Positions 43,273 through 52,193 of a stretch of DNA of 64,000 bases are shown here, piece by piece. Position numbers and translations under genes: made by a program. A model generated the notes under the pieces. That model saw only the letters and a program-made list of their open reading frames with translations, was not told the origin of the DNA and did not search any database. The first letter of the stretch is position 1. Each line of letters opens with the position of its first letter. Source of the DNA: G963677085 sp963677085 (lineage in GTDB: Bacteria > Planctomycetota > Planctomycetia > Pirellulales > Thermoguttaceae); assembly GCA_963677085.2 (NCBI GenBank), contig CAXXFH010000004.1:4216001-4280000 (forward strand), given 5' to 3'.

Positions 43273-44160
43273 TTACTCCGGCTTGGCGAGTGCCTCAATG
43301 TGGGCTTGGCAGCGGGTTTCGGTTTCTGCCATCAGCAGTTCCACTCGTTCGGCGAAGTAGCGCAGGTCGGCTTCCGAGATGTAGTACTCTCGCCGGTACC
43401 GGGCGCCGATGTAGGCGTGGTCGAAGTTCTTGAAGCGGTCCTCTTCCTCTTTCGTGGCGCGAGGGAAGAAGTCGGGTAAGTCGGCGATGACATCCTGTAT
43501 CGCTCGGTCGTACCATTCCAGATAGTGGTTGTACGGCGTGTAGTTCGTGTGGACCAACAACAGGGCTTTGTAGGCACACTCGGCCGCTTGATGAAGCTCA
43601 AAGGCAGCGGGGTTTAGATGCTCACGGTCCTCGTGCGATCTTTCAAAACCAAAAAGGAAGTGCTCGTAGAAAACCCGTGACTTCGGAAACCACTGGTCAA
43701 AATGCTCCTGGGCGGCCTCCTTCAGTTCCTCGGGCGTAAGCTTCTCGCGGATCGTTGGCACGAATACGCCCGAGTCGAACAGGGCGATGCCTTCGACAAA
43801 AATATCGTTGAAGAAGTAGTGCTTCTTTCCCAGAATCTTGGCCAGAAACCAGCGGTCGTGAACGATCAGCCGGGGATAGGCCGACAGCTCTAAGGCATGA
43901 AGCCGGTCTTTCACCTTCGCCTAAAGATGGCCGTTGTGGACCGTGTCTTTTTCGGTCGTCACGACGAGGATATCGTAATCGGAGACATCGCCCGACTTGC
44001 GGTCCGGGTCGAGGTCTTCTTCTTCCTTGTAATCGCCCCGCGCGTAGGAGCCGAAGAGGACGACCATTTCCACGTCGTTGCACACGGTGCGAATCGTCTC
44101 GGTCAAAAGCCGCAATTCCTCACGCTTTTCCTCGGGCAAGTGATCTAAGGATGTTTGCAT
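43273..44160 (-). pseudogene. Nucleotidyltransferase-HEPN protein interrupted by an amber codon
   Basis: Frame and sequence are collinear with the intact paralogue at 52239-53111. Codons 1-79 encode the nucleotidyltransferase core (GSYARGDYKEEEDLD, then SDYDILVV). Codon 80, TGG (Trp) in the intact copy, is TAG here. After it the same frame continues for 215 codons (A-K-V-K-D-R-L) with the HEPN half, F-E-L-H-Q-A-A-E-C-A-Y-K-A-L-L. A GTG three codons after the amber could restart translation to give a separate HEPN-side protein, so a split pair, read-through or a recent pseudogene are all possible. No frameshift was found and the rest of the frame is open, so the mutation is probably recent. 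Confidence 0.8.
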
Positions 44161-44240
44161 TTTCCACTGCTCGAATGGTGGTCGAGTGAAGTTGGTTTGC
44201 AGCAACGGGGTGAGAAGGCTACATGATTAGACGCTCCGAT

Positions 44241-44262
44241 CCCAGGGGTTGCAACCCCTGGG
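44241..44262. repeat. 22-bp perfect palindrome
   Basis: CCCAGGGGTTG and CAACCCCTGGG are directly adjacent. It lies between the disrupted nucleotidyltransferase gene and the end of the OleA-like gene. Confidence 0.6.
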
Positions 44263-44344
44263 CTTGTGATACGCGTGGTAGTTCACGAACTATCGGCAAT
44301 CACCCCCAATCAGAGATCCCAAATCATAAACAATAAATTCCAAG

Positions 44345-45379
44345 TCACGCGTTTTGCCATTCGATGCCCAGCATAATCACGTTGATGCCCGAGCCGATTC
44401 CCAGTAGGCCGACGCGGTCGCCGGGCTGTAGGTGGCCGTTTTCGATTCCCACGGCGGCCGTCATTGGCAAGGCTACCGAGCCCGTGTTGCCGAGGGTTTC
44501 CAGCGTGAGGTAGTCGATTTCGGGGCTGAGCCCCAGCGACTCCAGCATGAGTTTGCGGTGGGCACGGCCCACTTGATGGCAAAACGTTTTGTCGACATCG
44601 CCGACCGTCCAGCCCAGGCATTCGAGGAACTCGGCAAAGGTCTGCTCGGCCACGCGGATTCCCTCGCGCATGAGCGTTTCGCTGTCGGTGTTCATTATCT
44701 CGCTGAGCCCGTCACTCTGGCAGAGTTCGCAGCCGTCGGTATTAGTGCGAACGACCCCACCGAGAAGGCGATTGCCCGAGCGGCTGAGCTCTCGGTCGCA
44801 AAGCAACACGGCCGCGCTGCCGGAACCGATCGTCAGCGAAGCCACGGCCGTTTTGATGTCGTTGCGCGAAAGCGACGTGTTTTGGTTGAGTTGCTCGACG
44901 GTGGCCTCGACCAGGTTGCGACTGCTTTCGGTACCCACGACCAGCCCGGCACGTATTTGCCCTAGCTCGATCATGTTGGCCACCTGCACGATGCCGTTGA
45001 GGATGCCGAGACAGGCGTTCGACACGTCGTAGATTTGGCATTCGCTGGGCAGTTGCAGGCGGTGGTGGACGCCACAGGCGGTGGCCGGCTCGAGGAAGTC
45101 GCGGCACACCGAACCGTGGATCAGGGCGCCGATGTGGCGGCGGTCGATTCCCGCGGCTCGGATGGTTTTTTCGCCCGTCTCGATGCTCTTCACACTGGGA
45201 CGCATCCCGGGCGGCCAGAACCTTCGCTCGCGGATACCGCTCATCAGTTCGAGCCGGCCCTCGGGCAGGCGCAAGCGTTTGTAGAGCGGTTCGAGTCGCT
45301 GTTCGATTTCTTCGGAGGTGACGATCTCCTCGGGCAACGTGTAGGCGATCGATTCCAGGCAGACGTTTTGATAAATCAT
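44345..45379 (-). CDS. OleA-like thiolase / beta-ketoacyl-ACP synthase III family protein
   Basis: 344 residues of the thiolase superfamily. The catalytic Cys is in VSNACLGILNG near residue 123, the His in FCHQVGRAH near 270 and the Asn in LGNTGSVALP near 303, so the Cys-His-Asn triad is complete. The N-terminus (MIYQNVCLESIAY) and C-terminus (L-L-G-I-G-S-G-I-N) resemble OleA, which joins two acyl-CoAs head to head in long-chain olefin synthesis, more than FabH. The other ole genes are not adjacent, so an unrelated condensing role is possible. The ATG is chosen at the conserved MIYQN start; upstream in-frame codons are not family-like. Confidence 0.85.
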   Translation of the reverse strand: MIYQNVCLESIAYTLPEEIVTSEEIEQRLEPLYKRLRLPEGRLELMSGIRERRFWPPGMRPSVKSIETGEKTIRAAGIDRRHIGALIHGSVCRDFLEPATACGVHHRLQLPSECQIYDVSNACLGILNGIVQVANMIELGQIRAGLVVGTESSRNLVEATVEQLNQNTSLSRNDIKTAVASLTIGSGSAAVLLCDRELSRSGNRLLGGVVRTNTDGCELCQSDGLSEIMNTDSETLMREGIRVAEQTFAEFLECLGWTVGDVDKTFCHQVGRAHRKLMLESLGLSPEIDYLTLETLGNTGSVALPMTAAVGIENGHLQPGDRVGLLGIGSGINVIMLGIEWQNA

Positions 45380-46250
45380 GAATTTCCGAACCGGTAACGA
45401 CATGAGGCAGCAGGGCCGTCGACCAAACCGGTGACGCAACAGGGCGCGTCACCGAGAAAAGTATGCGACCAGAGGCAAAAGGCCAACATAACGGGCACTT
45501 GGCCGGGGGTAAACGGGGGGGCGGCTGGTGACCCGCGTTCGACACTGACTGACGAGAGCCACCTGATGCTGCCACACAACCCGTCGATCCACGAGGCAAA
45601 CAGAGGCACTAGTGCTTTGGCAATCATAAGAAATAGGGGTGCCATGGCCACGCTTGCGTGCCCATGTTCGCTGAAGTTTCGGCATACCCACGCCAGCGTG
45701 GGTGTGGCACCCCAAAGAACCCTGAAAGGCAAAACTCCTCGGCAAGTCCCGTCAACCCGGCCGGCGGTGTGGCTGGCCACAGAAAACACCTCGCGTCAAT
45801 GTGGTTGCCCGCATGAATGCAGTGCTAGCGACACTCCATGTTGTGGCGTCACAATCAATATAACCCAAAATATTGGATTCGCTTGTCAATTCTCTGACGA
45901 GCGCCTAAACTCCTTCCTGACTTGCACCCCAAAACCCGACGGTGACGCGTCGAAGCTGTAGGAGACTCAAGGCTCTCATAAAACGATAGGGACATCGCCC
46001 GCTTTAGTGGCCCGGTCGGGCCCAAGGATTGGCGGGAAAGGAACGCGGCTGGGTATCAGGGACTGAACCACCCAGGCCGCCGATCGCGAACGGCACAAGG
46101 CAGTGTCGACGTCGCAGATCTGCTGGCGCGTGACTTTCTTTCTTCTCCTGGCCGTGTTCGGCCGCCGCGCTACAGTGCGGGCAGTCTTGTGCCTTGCTCC
46201 CGGCTTAAATTCCCAATGCGGACACACGATGTGTCATGGAGGAGTGCAGG
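45380..46250. other. Long divergent intergenic region with a repeat
   Basis: 871 bases between the OleA-like and amidotransferase-like genes. It contains one diverged family A element. A rightward open frame at 45431-45961 runs through the repeat and looks non-coding. Confidence 0.55.
45609..45755 (+). repeat. MITE-like family A element, diverged copy
   Basis: It opens CTAGTGCTTTGGCAATCATA, then GGGGTGCCATGGCC, a hairpin CCCACGC/GCGTGGG, and closes GTGGCACCCC. The head matches the outer end of the element at 63816-63936. Confidence 0.6.
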
Positions 46251-46997
46251 ATGGCTGCCAAACCAATGATTGGTGTGACTGCCGACTACCGTTCGGCTCG
46301 AAAGGATTCGCCCGCTTTTTCTTATGTGGCTGCCGGTTATTTCGATGCGATAACCAAAGCCGGTGCCGTACCCGTTGTTATCCCTCCTCTGGAAGATGAG
46401 GAGGATCTGATTCGCATCCTCAACACGCTCGACGGCGTCGTGCTCACCGGTGGTGCCGACTTGGACCCACGGTACGACGGCTATATGGTCCATCCGTCGC
46501 AACGGCTGATGGATCCTCGCCGCGAACAATTCGAGCGTACGCTGATGCGTCTGATTGCCGAACGCCGCATGCCCGTGTTTGGCATCGGCGCAGGAATGCA
46601 ATTGCTGAACGTCTTCCAGGGGGGAAGTCTGTTTCTGCACATTCCGGAAGACCTTCCCAAGGCCCTGCCGCACTGGGACACTATGGATCGTAGCCATCGG
46701 CACGCGTTGGAAGTCGAGCCCGATTCGCTCATGGAACGCGTCTATGGCGAAGGCGAAATCCGTGTGAACAGCATGCACCACATGGCCATCGACGATGTGG
46801 CGCCCGGCTTTGCGGTTACCGCCCGATGTCCCGACGGTGTTGTCGAGGCCATCGAAAGCACGATGGACGACTGGTGGGCCATTGGAACCCAATTCCACCC
46901 CGAAGCCGAATCGGCTTCTGCTCTCGATTTGCGGATCTTCGAGGAATTCCTCGCCGGTGTGGCGGGCGAAGTCATCGAAATGCGAATGGTGGCCTAG
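46251..46997 (+). CDS. Peptidase C26 / class I amidotransferase-like protein lacking the nucleophile
   Basis: 248 residues with the fold pattern of gamma-glutamyl-GABA hydrolases (PuuD-like): M-I-G-V-T-A-D-Y-R at the start, VVLTGGADLDPRYDG near 65 and TQFHPEAES near 215. The nucleophile elbow, normally G-I-C-R-G-M-Q, reads G-I-G-A-G-M-Q, so the catalytic Cys is Gly and the Arg is Ala; the His-x-x-Glu end is intact. Hydrolysis by the usual mechanism should be impossible. A binding or regulatory role, or another chemistry, is open. The ATG after GGAGG is chosen. The TAG stop comes from the end of a repeat element. Confidence 0.88.
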   Translation: MAAKPMIGVTADYRSARKDSPAFSYVAAGYFDAITKAGAVPVVIPPLEDEEDLIRILNTLDGVVLTGGADLDPRYDGYMVHPSQRLMDPRREQFERTLMRLIAERRMPVFGIGAGMQLLNVFQGGSLFLHIPEDLPKALPHWDTMDRSHRHALEVEPDSLMERVYGEGEIRVNSMHHMAIDDVAPGFAVTARCPDGVVEAIESTMDDWWAIGTQFHPEAESASALDLRIFEEFLAGVAGEVIEMRMVA

Positions 46998-47115
46998 TAC
47001 TGCGCCAAACTTCGAATGATGGGTTGGGTGCCACGGGCAGCTTGTATGCCCATGTTCAGCACTGGCTGACGAGCAGCCAGTGGCACCCGTAACTTCAGGT
47101 TGGACGAAGCACCAG
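46994..47115. repeat. MITE-like family A element, complete copy
   Basis: 122 bp from CTAGTACTGCG to GAAGCACCAG. The 63-bp core (47026-47088) starts GGGTGCCAC and ends GTGGCACCC, with internal CACTGGCTG/CAGCCAGTG and GGGCA/TGCCC hairpins. The first TAG is the stop codon of the amidotransferase-like gene. Confidence 0.75.
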
Positions 47116-47206
47116 TTTTCCGCCGAGTGTCAGCTCCCGTGGGTCGTGCTACTTCATCGTCAGGGGTGCGATCCATGGGAACCTGTTGCGCAAAGGATTT
47201 GCGACC

Positions 47207-48478
47207 ATGGCTCGACTACTCCGCTTCGACCGTTCCCACGCCGAACCGCCTCGCCGTTGGGTGGTCGGGCTGTTGACCTCGCCACGATGCGAACGGATGG
47301 CCGCCGCGGTCATTTCGGCAAGCGATCGTGGGCTGCAAATTCGCGCCGAGGTTGCCGGCGTACTTCAGGCCGAACTTCCCCGCGAAGCCACGCGGTTGTT
47401 CGATGCGTTGGCCTCGAAGAAAGGTGCGTCGGCCGGATCGTTGGCTGGCCTTCGCGCAAGTCTCGTCGATCTACAGGCCCCGTTGGTCCTCGACCTGTTG
47501 GCCGAGTCGGGCGTGGCGCCGGGTCGCGTGTTGGCCGTGGGAGTACACGATCCGGGACTTTGGAAATCGGAAGACAACGACCCGACTGGCTACCTCGGAT
47601 TGTGTGATCCGGCCCGGCTTGCCGAGGCCACCGGGCTAAACATCATCGACGCCTTTCCCGCCCGCGACGTGGCGTGCGGAGGACTCGGCGGACCCGTTAC
47701 TGCCCTCGCGCAGTGGATGTTGCTCAAAAACCCTCAAACGGCCCGGGTGTTGCTCGACCTGGGCCGCACGATCCGGCTTACCTACCTGCCGGCCGAAAGC
47801 ACGCGCAATGCCACCGGGCGAATCCTGGCGTTCGAAGTAGGTCCGGGTACCATCCTCCTCGATCGCTTGGCCGAACAACTAACCGCCGGCGAGCAGCGGT
47901 TCGACCCGGGCGGACGGTTGGCCGTGCAAGGCCGTCAGATCCCCGAGCTGTTGGACCACTGGCTTGCCGACCCCTGTTTCGTGCATCCCCTGCCGCGATG
48001 GCATCCGCGGGGTGTGCGGCCCGAGCGGTTTTTGACCGACTCGGTACAGATGGCCGTGGACAATGGTTGGGCGGTGCGCGACCTGCTCTGTTCGGCGACC
48101 CATTTCCTGGCCGAAACGGTTGCCCGAACGTTTCTGCGTCGGTTACCGCAGGACGCTCACGTCGAAGAGATCGTCGTAACCGGCGGCGGCCAGCACAACG
48201 GTTTGCTGTTGCGTGAAATCGGACGGCGCACCGAGCGACCGATCGTCCACCTGGCCGAATTGGGCCTCTCCGACATGGCCCTCGGCCCGGCCGCCATTGC
48301 GATGCTCACCCTTTTCCACTTAGACGAAGTGCCGGCCAACCAGACGTCGGTCACGGGCACGGAAGTCCCCCGGGTGCTCGGCCGGATCACGCCCGGCTCG
48401 CCGCAGAGTTGGCAACGCCTGCTACACAGCCTCACCGGCAACCAGCCCGAGGCCCGAGCACTGCGCAGCGCAATGTGA
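47207..48478 (+). CDS. anmK: Anhydro-N-acetylmuramic acid kinase-like protein
   Basis: 423 residues, longer than typical AnmK (about 370). Family blocks are F-P-A-R-D-V-A-C-G-G with the catalytic-base Asp near 157, V-L-L-D-L-G-R-T-I-R-L-T-Y-L-P near 190, F-E-V-G-P-G-T near 220 and VVTGGGQHNGLLL near 325. AnmK phosphorylates and opens 1,6-anhydroMurNAc during cell-wall recycling. The N-terminal ATP-binding signature (usually G-L-M-S-G-T-S-x-D-G) is replaced by G-L-L-T-S-P-R-C-E-R, so activity is uncertain. The ATG is set by AAAGGA 9 bases upstream. It follows the amidotransferase-like gene with a repeat element between. Confidence 0.82.
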   Translation: MARLLRFDRSHAEPPRRWVVGLLTSPRCERMAAAVISASDRGLQIRAEVAGVLQAELPREATRLFDALASKKGASAGSLAGLRASLVDLQAPLVLDLLAESGVAPGRVLAVGVHDPGLWKSEDNDPTGYLGLCDPARLAEATGLNIIDAFPARDVACGGLGGPVTALAQWMLLKNPQTARVLLDLGRTIRLTYLPAESTRNATGRILAFEVGPGTILLDRLAEQLTAGEQRFDPGGRLAVQGRQIPELLDHWLADPCFVHPLPRWHPRGVRPERFLTDSVQMAVDNGWAVRDLLCSATHFLAETVARTFLRRLPQDAHVEEIVVTGGGQHNGLLLREIGRRTERPIVHLAELGLSDMALGPAAIAMLTLFHLDEVPANQTSVTGTEVPRVLGRITPGSPQSWQRLLHSLTGNQPEARALRSAM

Positions 48479-48994
48479 GAACAGTCGAGGGGCGAGGGAT
48501 TCGGAACGCGTGTTGCGGGCGAGGTGCCACGGGCTGCTCGTCAGCCCGTGTTTGGCGGCAAAGATTTTTTCTTTTTCTGCGGTAGTTGATCAATGCCCAC
48601 ACTTGGACTTGGGGGTATCTGTTCAAATTGGCTCCATCGCGTTACCTCTTTCTTCCCAACGACTTACGCCGCCGCCCGTCGACCCGTTTTTCGGTTGCTC
48701 GAATCACTGTTCAACAAGTCCGCGCATTTGCCGCGTAAGGTATTGCTGTAAAACAACTTGCGCGGCCGGCCAAAAATCGGTATCTGCGCGAAGTGCGCGC
48801 AACGGGAAAACGGCTGGACCGTCTCCGTAAGTTTTTTGGTAATAGCAACTTAACGTGCTACCACCCGTCGGGATGGCCAACGACCAGCCCGGCCCGACGA
48901 TTCATCTTGACGCCTCACCACAAGCCAGTCATTGGGTGCCACTGACTGCTTGCTAGCCAGTGTGAGCAGCGCCGGGAATAAAGGTGTCAGGAAC
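48479..48994. other. Intergenic region left of the insertion sequence
   Basis: 516 bases with a hairpin repeat at 48528-48550, a T-rich run after it, a family A fragment at about 48932-48968 and the left target duplication at 48984-48994. No gene. Confidence 0.55.
48528..48550 (+). terminator. Hairpin repeat serving as a likely anmK terminator
   Basis: CACGGGCTG and CAGCCCGTG are perfect nine-base arms around a five-base loop, 50 bases after the anmK stop. T-rich sequence (GATTTTTTCTTTTTC) starts 16 bases later. The sequence is of the dispersed-repeat type. Confidence 0.4.
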
Positions 48995-50681
48995 GAATGG
49001 CACTGTCGATTGATGCGAAAGGACTTACGTTGCGAGGTGTATTCGGCGGCTGCGCGGACCTTGGGCGGGGCGTTGTGCCGTGTTGGGCGAAGACGCCGTT
49101 TTTGCTAAACTGATCTTGGGTCGAGGGCCTTCCTTGGGGTATCCTTTGGCCCATCGAGACCTTCCTTGGCAGCGGGCGCTGACCGCTGGATGCCGAGGAA
49201 GGTCTCATGTGTTTTCGCACATCTGGCAGATTTCTGCCACGCCAGTTTCGCCTGGTGCTGAAGTCGTTCCTGTCGCGCGACGACTTGCCGTTTGCCGAGG
49301 CCCTGCCGGAGGACGAGATTCAAGCCGCCTTTGATGCCGAGGGCGTCCGCTTCGCCCAGGACGAGAAGGGTGTATATACCCCTCAGGTCACCCTTTGGGC
49401 GTTTCTCTCCCAGGCGATCTTCAAGGGTGAGCATCGAAGTTGCGTCGCCGCCGTGGCGAGGGTGGTTGCCCTGATGGCCGCGGCCGGACGACAAGTTTCG
49501 GGCGATACCGCCTGCTTCTGTCGCGCCCGGGCGAAGCTGCCCTTGGCGGTCCTCCACCGCCTCGCCACGACCCTGGCCGCACGGAGCGAGGACGCTTCGC
49601 CCACGCGATGGCTCTGGCACGGACGACACGTCTACCTGGTCGACGGCACGACGTTGAGCATGCCCGACACGCGGGCCAATCAGGCCGCCTGGCCTCAACC
49701 CAGCAGCCAGAAGCCGGGACTCGGTTTCCCCATGATTCGCCTGGTGGCCATGATGTCGCTCTGCACCGGCATGGTGAAGGACATGGCCATCGGACCCTAC
49801 TCCGGAAAGAAGACGGGCGAGACGGCCCTTTTTCGCCAACTGCTCGGTTCCTTGCGGCCCGGCGACCTCTTCGTCGCCGACCGATTCATGTGCTCCTACT
49901 TCATGCTGGCGTTGGCCGCCGAGCAGGGAATCGACGCCGTAGTCCGTCAACACCAGATTCGCAAGACCGATTTCCAGCGCGGCAAGTCCCTAGGGCACAG
50001 ACACCATCTGGTGCGGTGGCAACGCCCGGCTTGTCCCGCGTGGATGAACGAGACGACCTACCGGCGAATGCCAAAATTCCTGGAAATACGCGAGTTCCAC
50101 GTGCGGGTCGACCAAGTAGGCTTTCGCACCGACTCGTTCGTGGTCGTCACGACGCTGACCGACGCGATGCTCCACGACGCTGAGGAAATCGCTGCGCTCT
50201 ACCACAAACGCTGGATGGTGGAAGTCGATCTCCGCGCGGTCAAGATCACCATGGGCCTGGACGTGCTCCGCTGCAAGTCGCCGGAGATGATTCGCAGGGA
50301 GATTTGGGTGGGCCTCTTGGCTTATAACCTGATCCGCCGAACGATGCTCCAGGCCGCTTTGGACAGGGAGTGTTCCCCCCGACAGTTGAGTTTCGCCGCG
50401 GCGCTGCAGCAAGTCGGTGCGGGTTGGTCCGTCGCGCTCGCCATGCCCGAATCCCAACGATCGCTGCTTGTCGACGTGTTTCTCTACAATCTCTCGGAAC
50501 ATCGCGTGGGCGATCGCCCCAACCGCATCGAGCCGAGAGCGATCAAACGCCGGCCCAAATCGCAACGCCTCCTCACGAAACCCCGTCACGAAGCCCGCCA
50601 CGACAAGGACCTCGTCCGCGGCAAACGCAGCAAATGACACGATCGCCCTAAGTCGTTATACTGCAAGCAACAGTGCCATTC
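48995..50681 (+). mobile_element. Complete IS4-family insertion sequence with target duplication
   Basis: 1687 bp. The terminal inverted repeats GAATGGCACTGT and ACAGTGCCATTC are perfect over 12 bases and continue imperfectly (a shared GACTTA is seen about 30 bases in). Both ends are flanked by the direct repeat GTGTCAGGAAC (48984-48994 and 50682-50692), an 11-bp target duplication of the size known for IS4 relatives. One intact transposase gene fills the element. The intact ends and duplication point to a recent insertion. Confidence 0.92.
49207..50637 (+). CDS. IS4-family DDE transposase
   Basis: 476 residues with the DDE triad: first Asp in LVDGTTLSMPDT near 148, second Asp in D-L-F-V-A-D-R-F near 224, and Glu in the IS4 Y-R-E-K signature YHKRWMVEVDLRAVK near 335. 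The Arg/Lys-rich C-terminus fits DNA binding. It catalyses cut-and-paste transposition. GAGGAAGG precedes the ATG. The frame is open from end to end, so the enzyme is probably functional. The start lies 212 bases inside the left end. Confidence 0.95.
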   Translation: MCFRTSGRFLPRQFRLVLKSFLSRDDLPFAEALPEDEIQAAFDAEGVRFAQDEKGVYTPQVTLWAFLSQAIFKGEHRSCVAAVARVVALMAAAGRQVSGDTACFCRARAKLPLAVLHRLATTLAARSEDASPTRWLWHGRHVYLVDGTTLSMPDTRANQAAWPQPSSQKPGLGFPMIRLVAMMSLCTGMVKDMAIGPYSGKKTGETALFRQLLGSLRPGDLFVADRFMCSYFMLALAAEQGIDAVVRQHQIRKTDFQRGKSLGHRHHLVRWQRPACPAWMNETTYRRMPKFLEIREFHVRVDQVGFRTDSFVVVTTLTDAMLHDAEEIAALYHKRWMVEVDLRAVKITMGLDVLRCKSPEMIRREIWVGLLAYNLIRRTMLQAALDRECSPRQLSFAAALQQVGAGWSVALAMPESQRSLLVDVFLYNLSEHRVGDRPNRIEPRAIKRRPKSQRLLTKPRHEARHDKDLVRGKRSK

Positions 50682-50981
50682 GTGTCAGGAACCGAATATC
50701 GCTAAAACTTTCGCAACTGCCATTTTGTACACAGCTTGTAGTATCGCCGATGTTCGTGTACGTGTCTGTAGGGCTTGGTGGAACGTTCCTGGCGCTTTTT
50801 CCCCTCTGACGCAACCAACAAATGCCAGACGGCCCAAGCTCGTACAAAACACGGTCTACCGTCTGATTCGGCGCGTCCTTTTCTCGGAAAAAGAAAACCG
50901 GTGGGGCTCGCTTCGCTCGATCTTCCTACATCACGTTGAAACCAGTAACACACATTGGCAGTGGCATCAGAGCAAAACAAG

Positions 50982-51938
50982 TCACGATCTGCCACCTGCC
51001 AGTCTTGAGTCCAAAAACTCTTCAAACTTTTCGACGGTTCCAAAGATGTTCGACGGCTGAAGGCCGAGTATACGTGCAACAATGAACTCGGTCATTCGGA
51101 TAAACATAACAGCATTCGACGAATGAATACCTTCTTCCGGAAACGCACCGTAGTGAATTAGGCGGTTCCGAATATTCGCCAATGCGTGGAGCCGAGACTT
51201 ATCCTTTTCGGAAAGCCGTTCCTTGACAGCATATTTGACGATCATGAATGCAATCTTCTCAACAGCAGGACACTTCCTGATGTGATTTTTCGACATCCAA
51301 TTGTCGTTGAGTATTGCAAAGAGGTGTTCCCAAATGGTCCAGCAATGAATAAATGCGGCGTTCACTGTGCGCTGCTGTATAGCCCACTGAAAGAGCAGAA
51401 GAAAGTATCCGCGGCGGTACAGATCGAGCCAGTTTTGATCGCGGATGTGACGGTAAACCTCGTTTAGATGGATTTCCAGGCCTCTGTCGTAGATCCTGTA
51501 AAGTGTGTGATCATTCGCTTCGTCTTCAAGACGCGACGGCTCGTAAGGAATCGAAGTGGCAAGTACGCCACCCCATGGAGAGACTCGAGGATCGGCTATG
51601 ATGAGCGGAGTGTTGTTTGTTGCGTCATCGTCTGCATCTACCAACACACACCGAGTTGTGAAAAGTGAAAGAAGGAGCAGGATATCTGCCAACGCTGACA
51701 CGTCCTTGTTATTCCATGCCAAGACTGCCGCAGGTTCGGGAGCCGGACAATCCACATACGCGGTATGCGCATGACCGCCCGTATGTGCCCTTATCTGATA
51801 CTCGCCCACAGAACTCGTGAGGTGCTGGAGCGCGCGCAACCGGTCTTCGTACTCATCGACTCTATAAAACCGGTAACCGAAGAGGGTCATTTCCCGGCAT
51901 TTCCGTCTGAATTCGAGGTTGTATACACGTCGCCGCAT
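50982..51938 (-). CDS. HEPN-like hypothetical protein
   Basis: 318 residues from the ATG with AAAGAGAAG just upstream; a GTG 48 bases earlier is the alternative. The C-terminal half is helical and contains A-L-A-N-I-R-N-R-L-I-H-Y-G near 265, an R-N-x-x-x-H motif like that of Apea-type HEPN domains, after a helix C-W-T-I-W-E-H-L-F. HEPN domains are often RNases of toxin or defence systems. The N-terminal half is unrecognised. Lower GC and more A/T-ending codons than neighbours suggest acquisition. It ends 300 bases right of the insertion sequence, and the family of nucleotidyltransferase-HEPN genes lies next to it. Confidence 0.7.
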   Translation of the reverse strand: MRRRVYNLEFRRKCREMTLFGYRFYRVDEYEDRLRALQHLTSSVGEYQIRAHTGGHAHTAYVDCPAPEPAAVLAWNNKDVSALADILLLLSLFTTRCVLVDADDDATNNTPLIIADPRVSPWGGVLATSIPYEPSRLEDEANDHTLYRIYDRGLEIHLNEVYRHIRDQNWLDLYRRGYFLLLFQWAIQQRTVNAAFIHCWTIWEHLFAILNDNWMSKNHIRKCPAVEKIAFMIVKYAVKERLSEKDKSRLHALANIRNRLIHYGAFPEEGIHSSNAVMFIRMTEFIVARILGLQPSNIFGTVEKFEEFLDSRLAGGRS

Positions 51939-52055
51939 GCTGTCTTCTCTTTGATTTTGGGTGTTACGTACTGACTGCTTATCCACCCAATATACCTAAC
52001 TTCCTCTCGGTTCCACGGCATGGTGGCACCTGCAAGAGGGCTCTGAAGAGTGTGC

Positions 52056-52072
52056 CACTGGCTTTGCCAGTG
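52056..52072. repeat. REP-like hairpin CACTGGC-TTT-GCCAGTG
   Basis: Identical in arms and loop to the copy at 42624-42640. Confidence 0.75.
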
Positions 52073-52193
52073 CGGTGTTACGGTTGGCATTACATGTGTC
52101 TGAGGTGACACATCCGAAAACGATACACCGACGATTTGTTATTTAGTTTCCTCCTGTTGCGATTGATTGTGTCCCGAAGGAAGGCCGAGGGCG

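Noticed and set aside
45431..45961. A 176-codon rightward frame between the OleA-like and amidotransferase-like genes
   Set aside because: It runs through a family A repeat, has Cys/Thr/Arg-rich unordered composition and no ribosome site.
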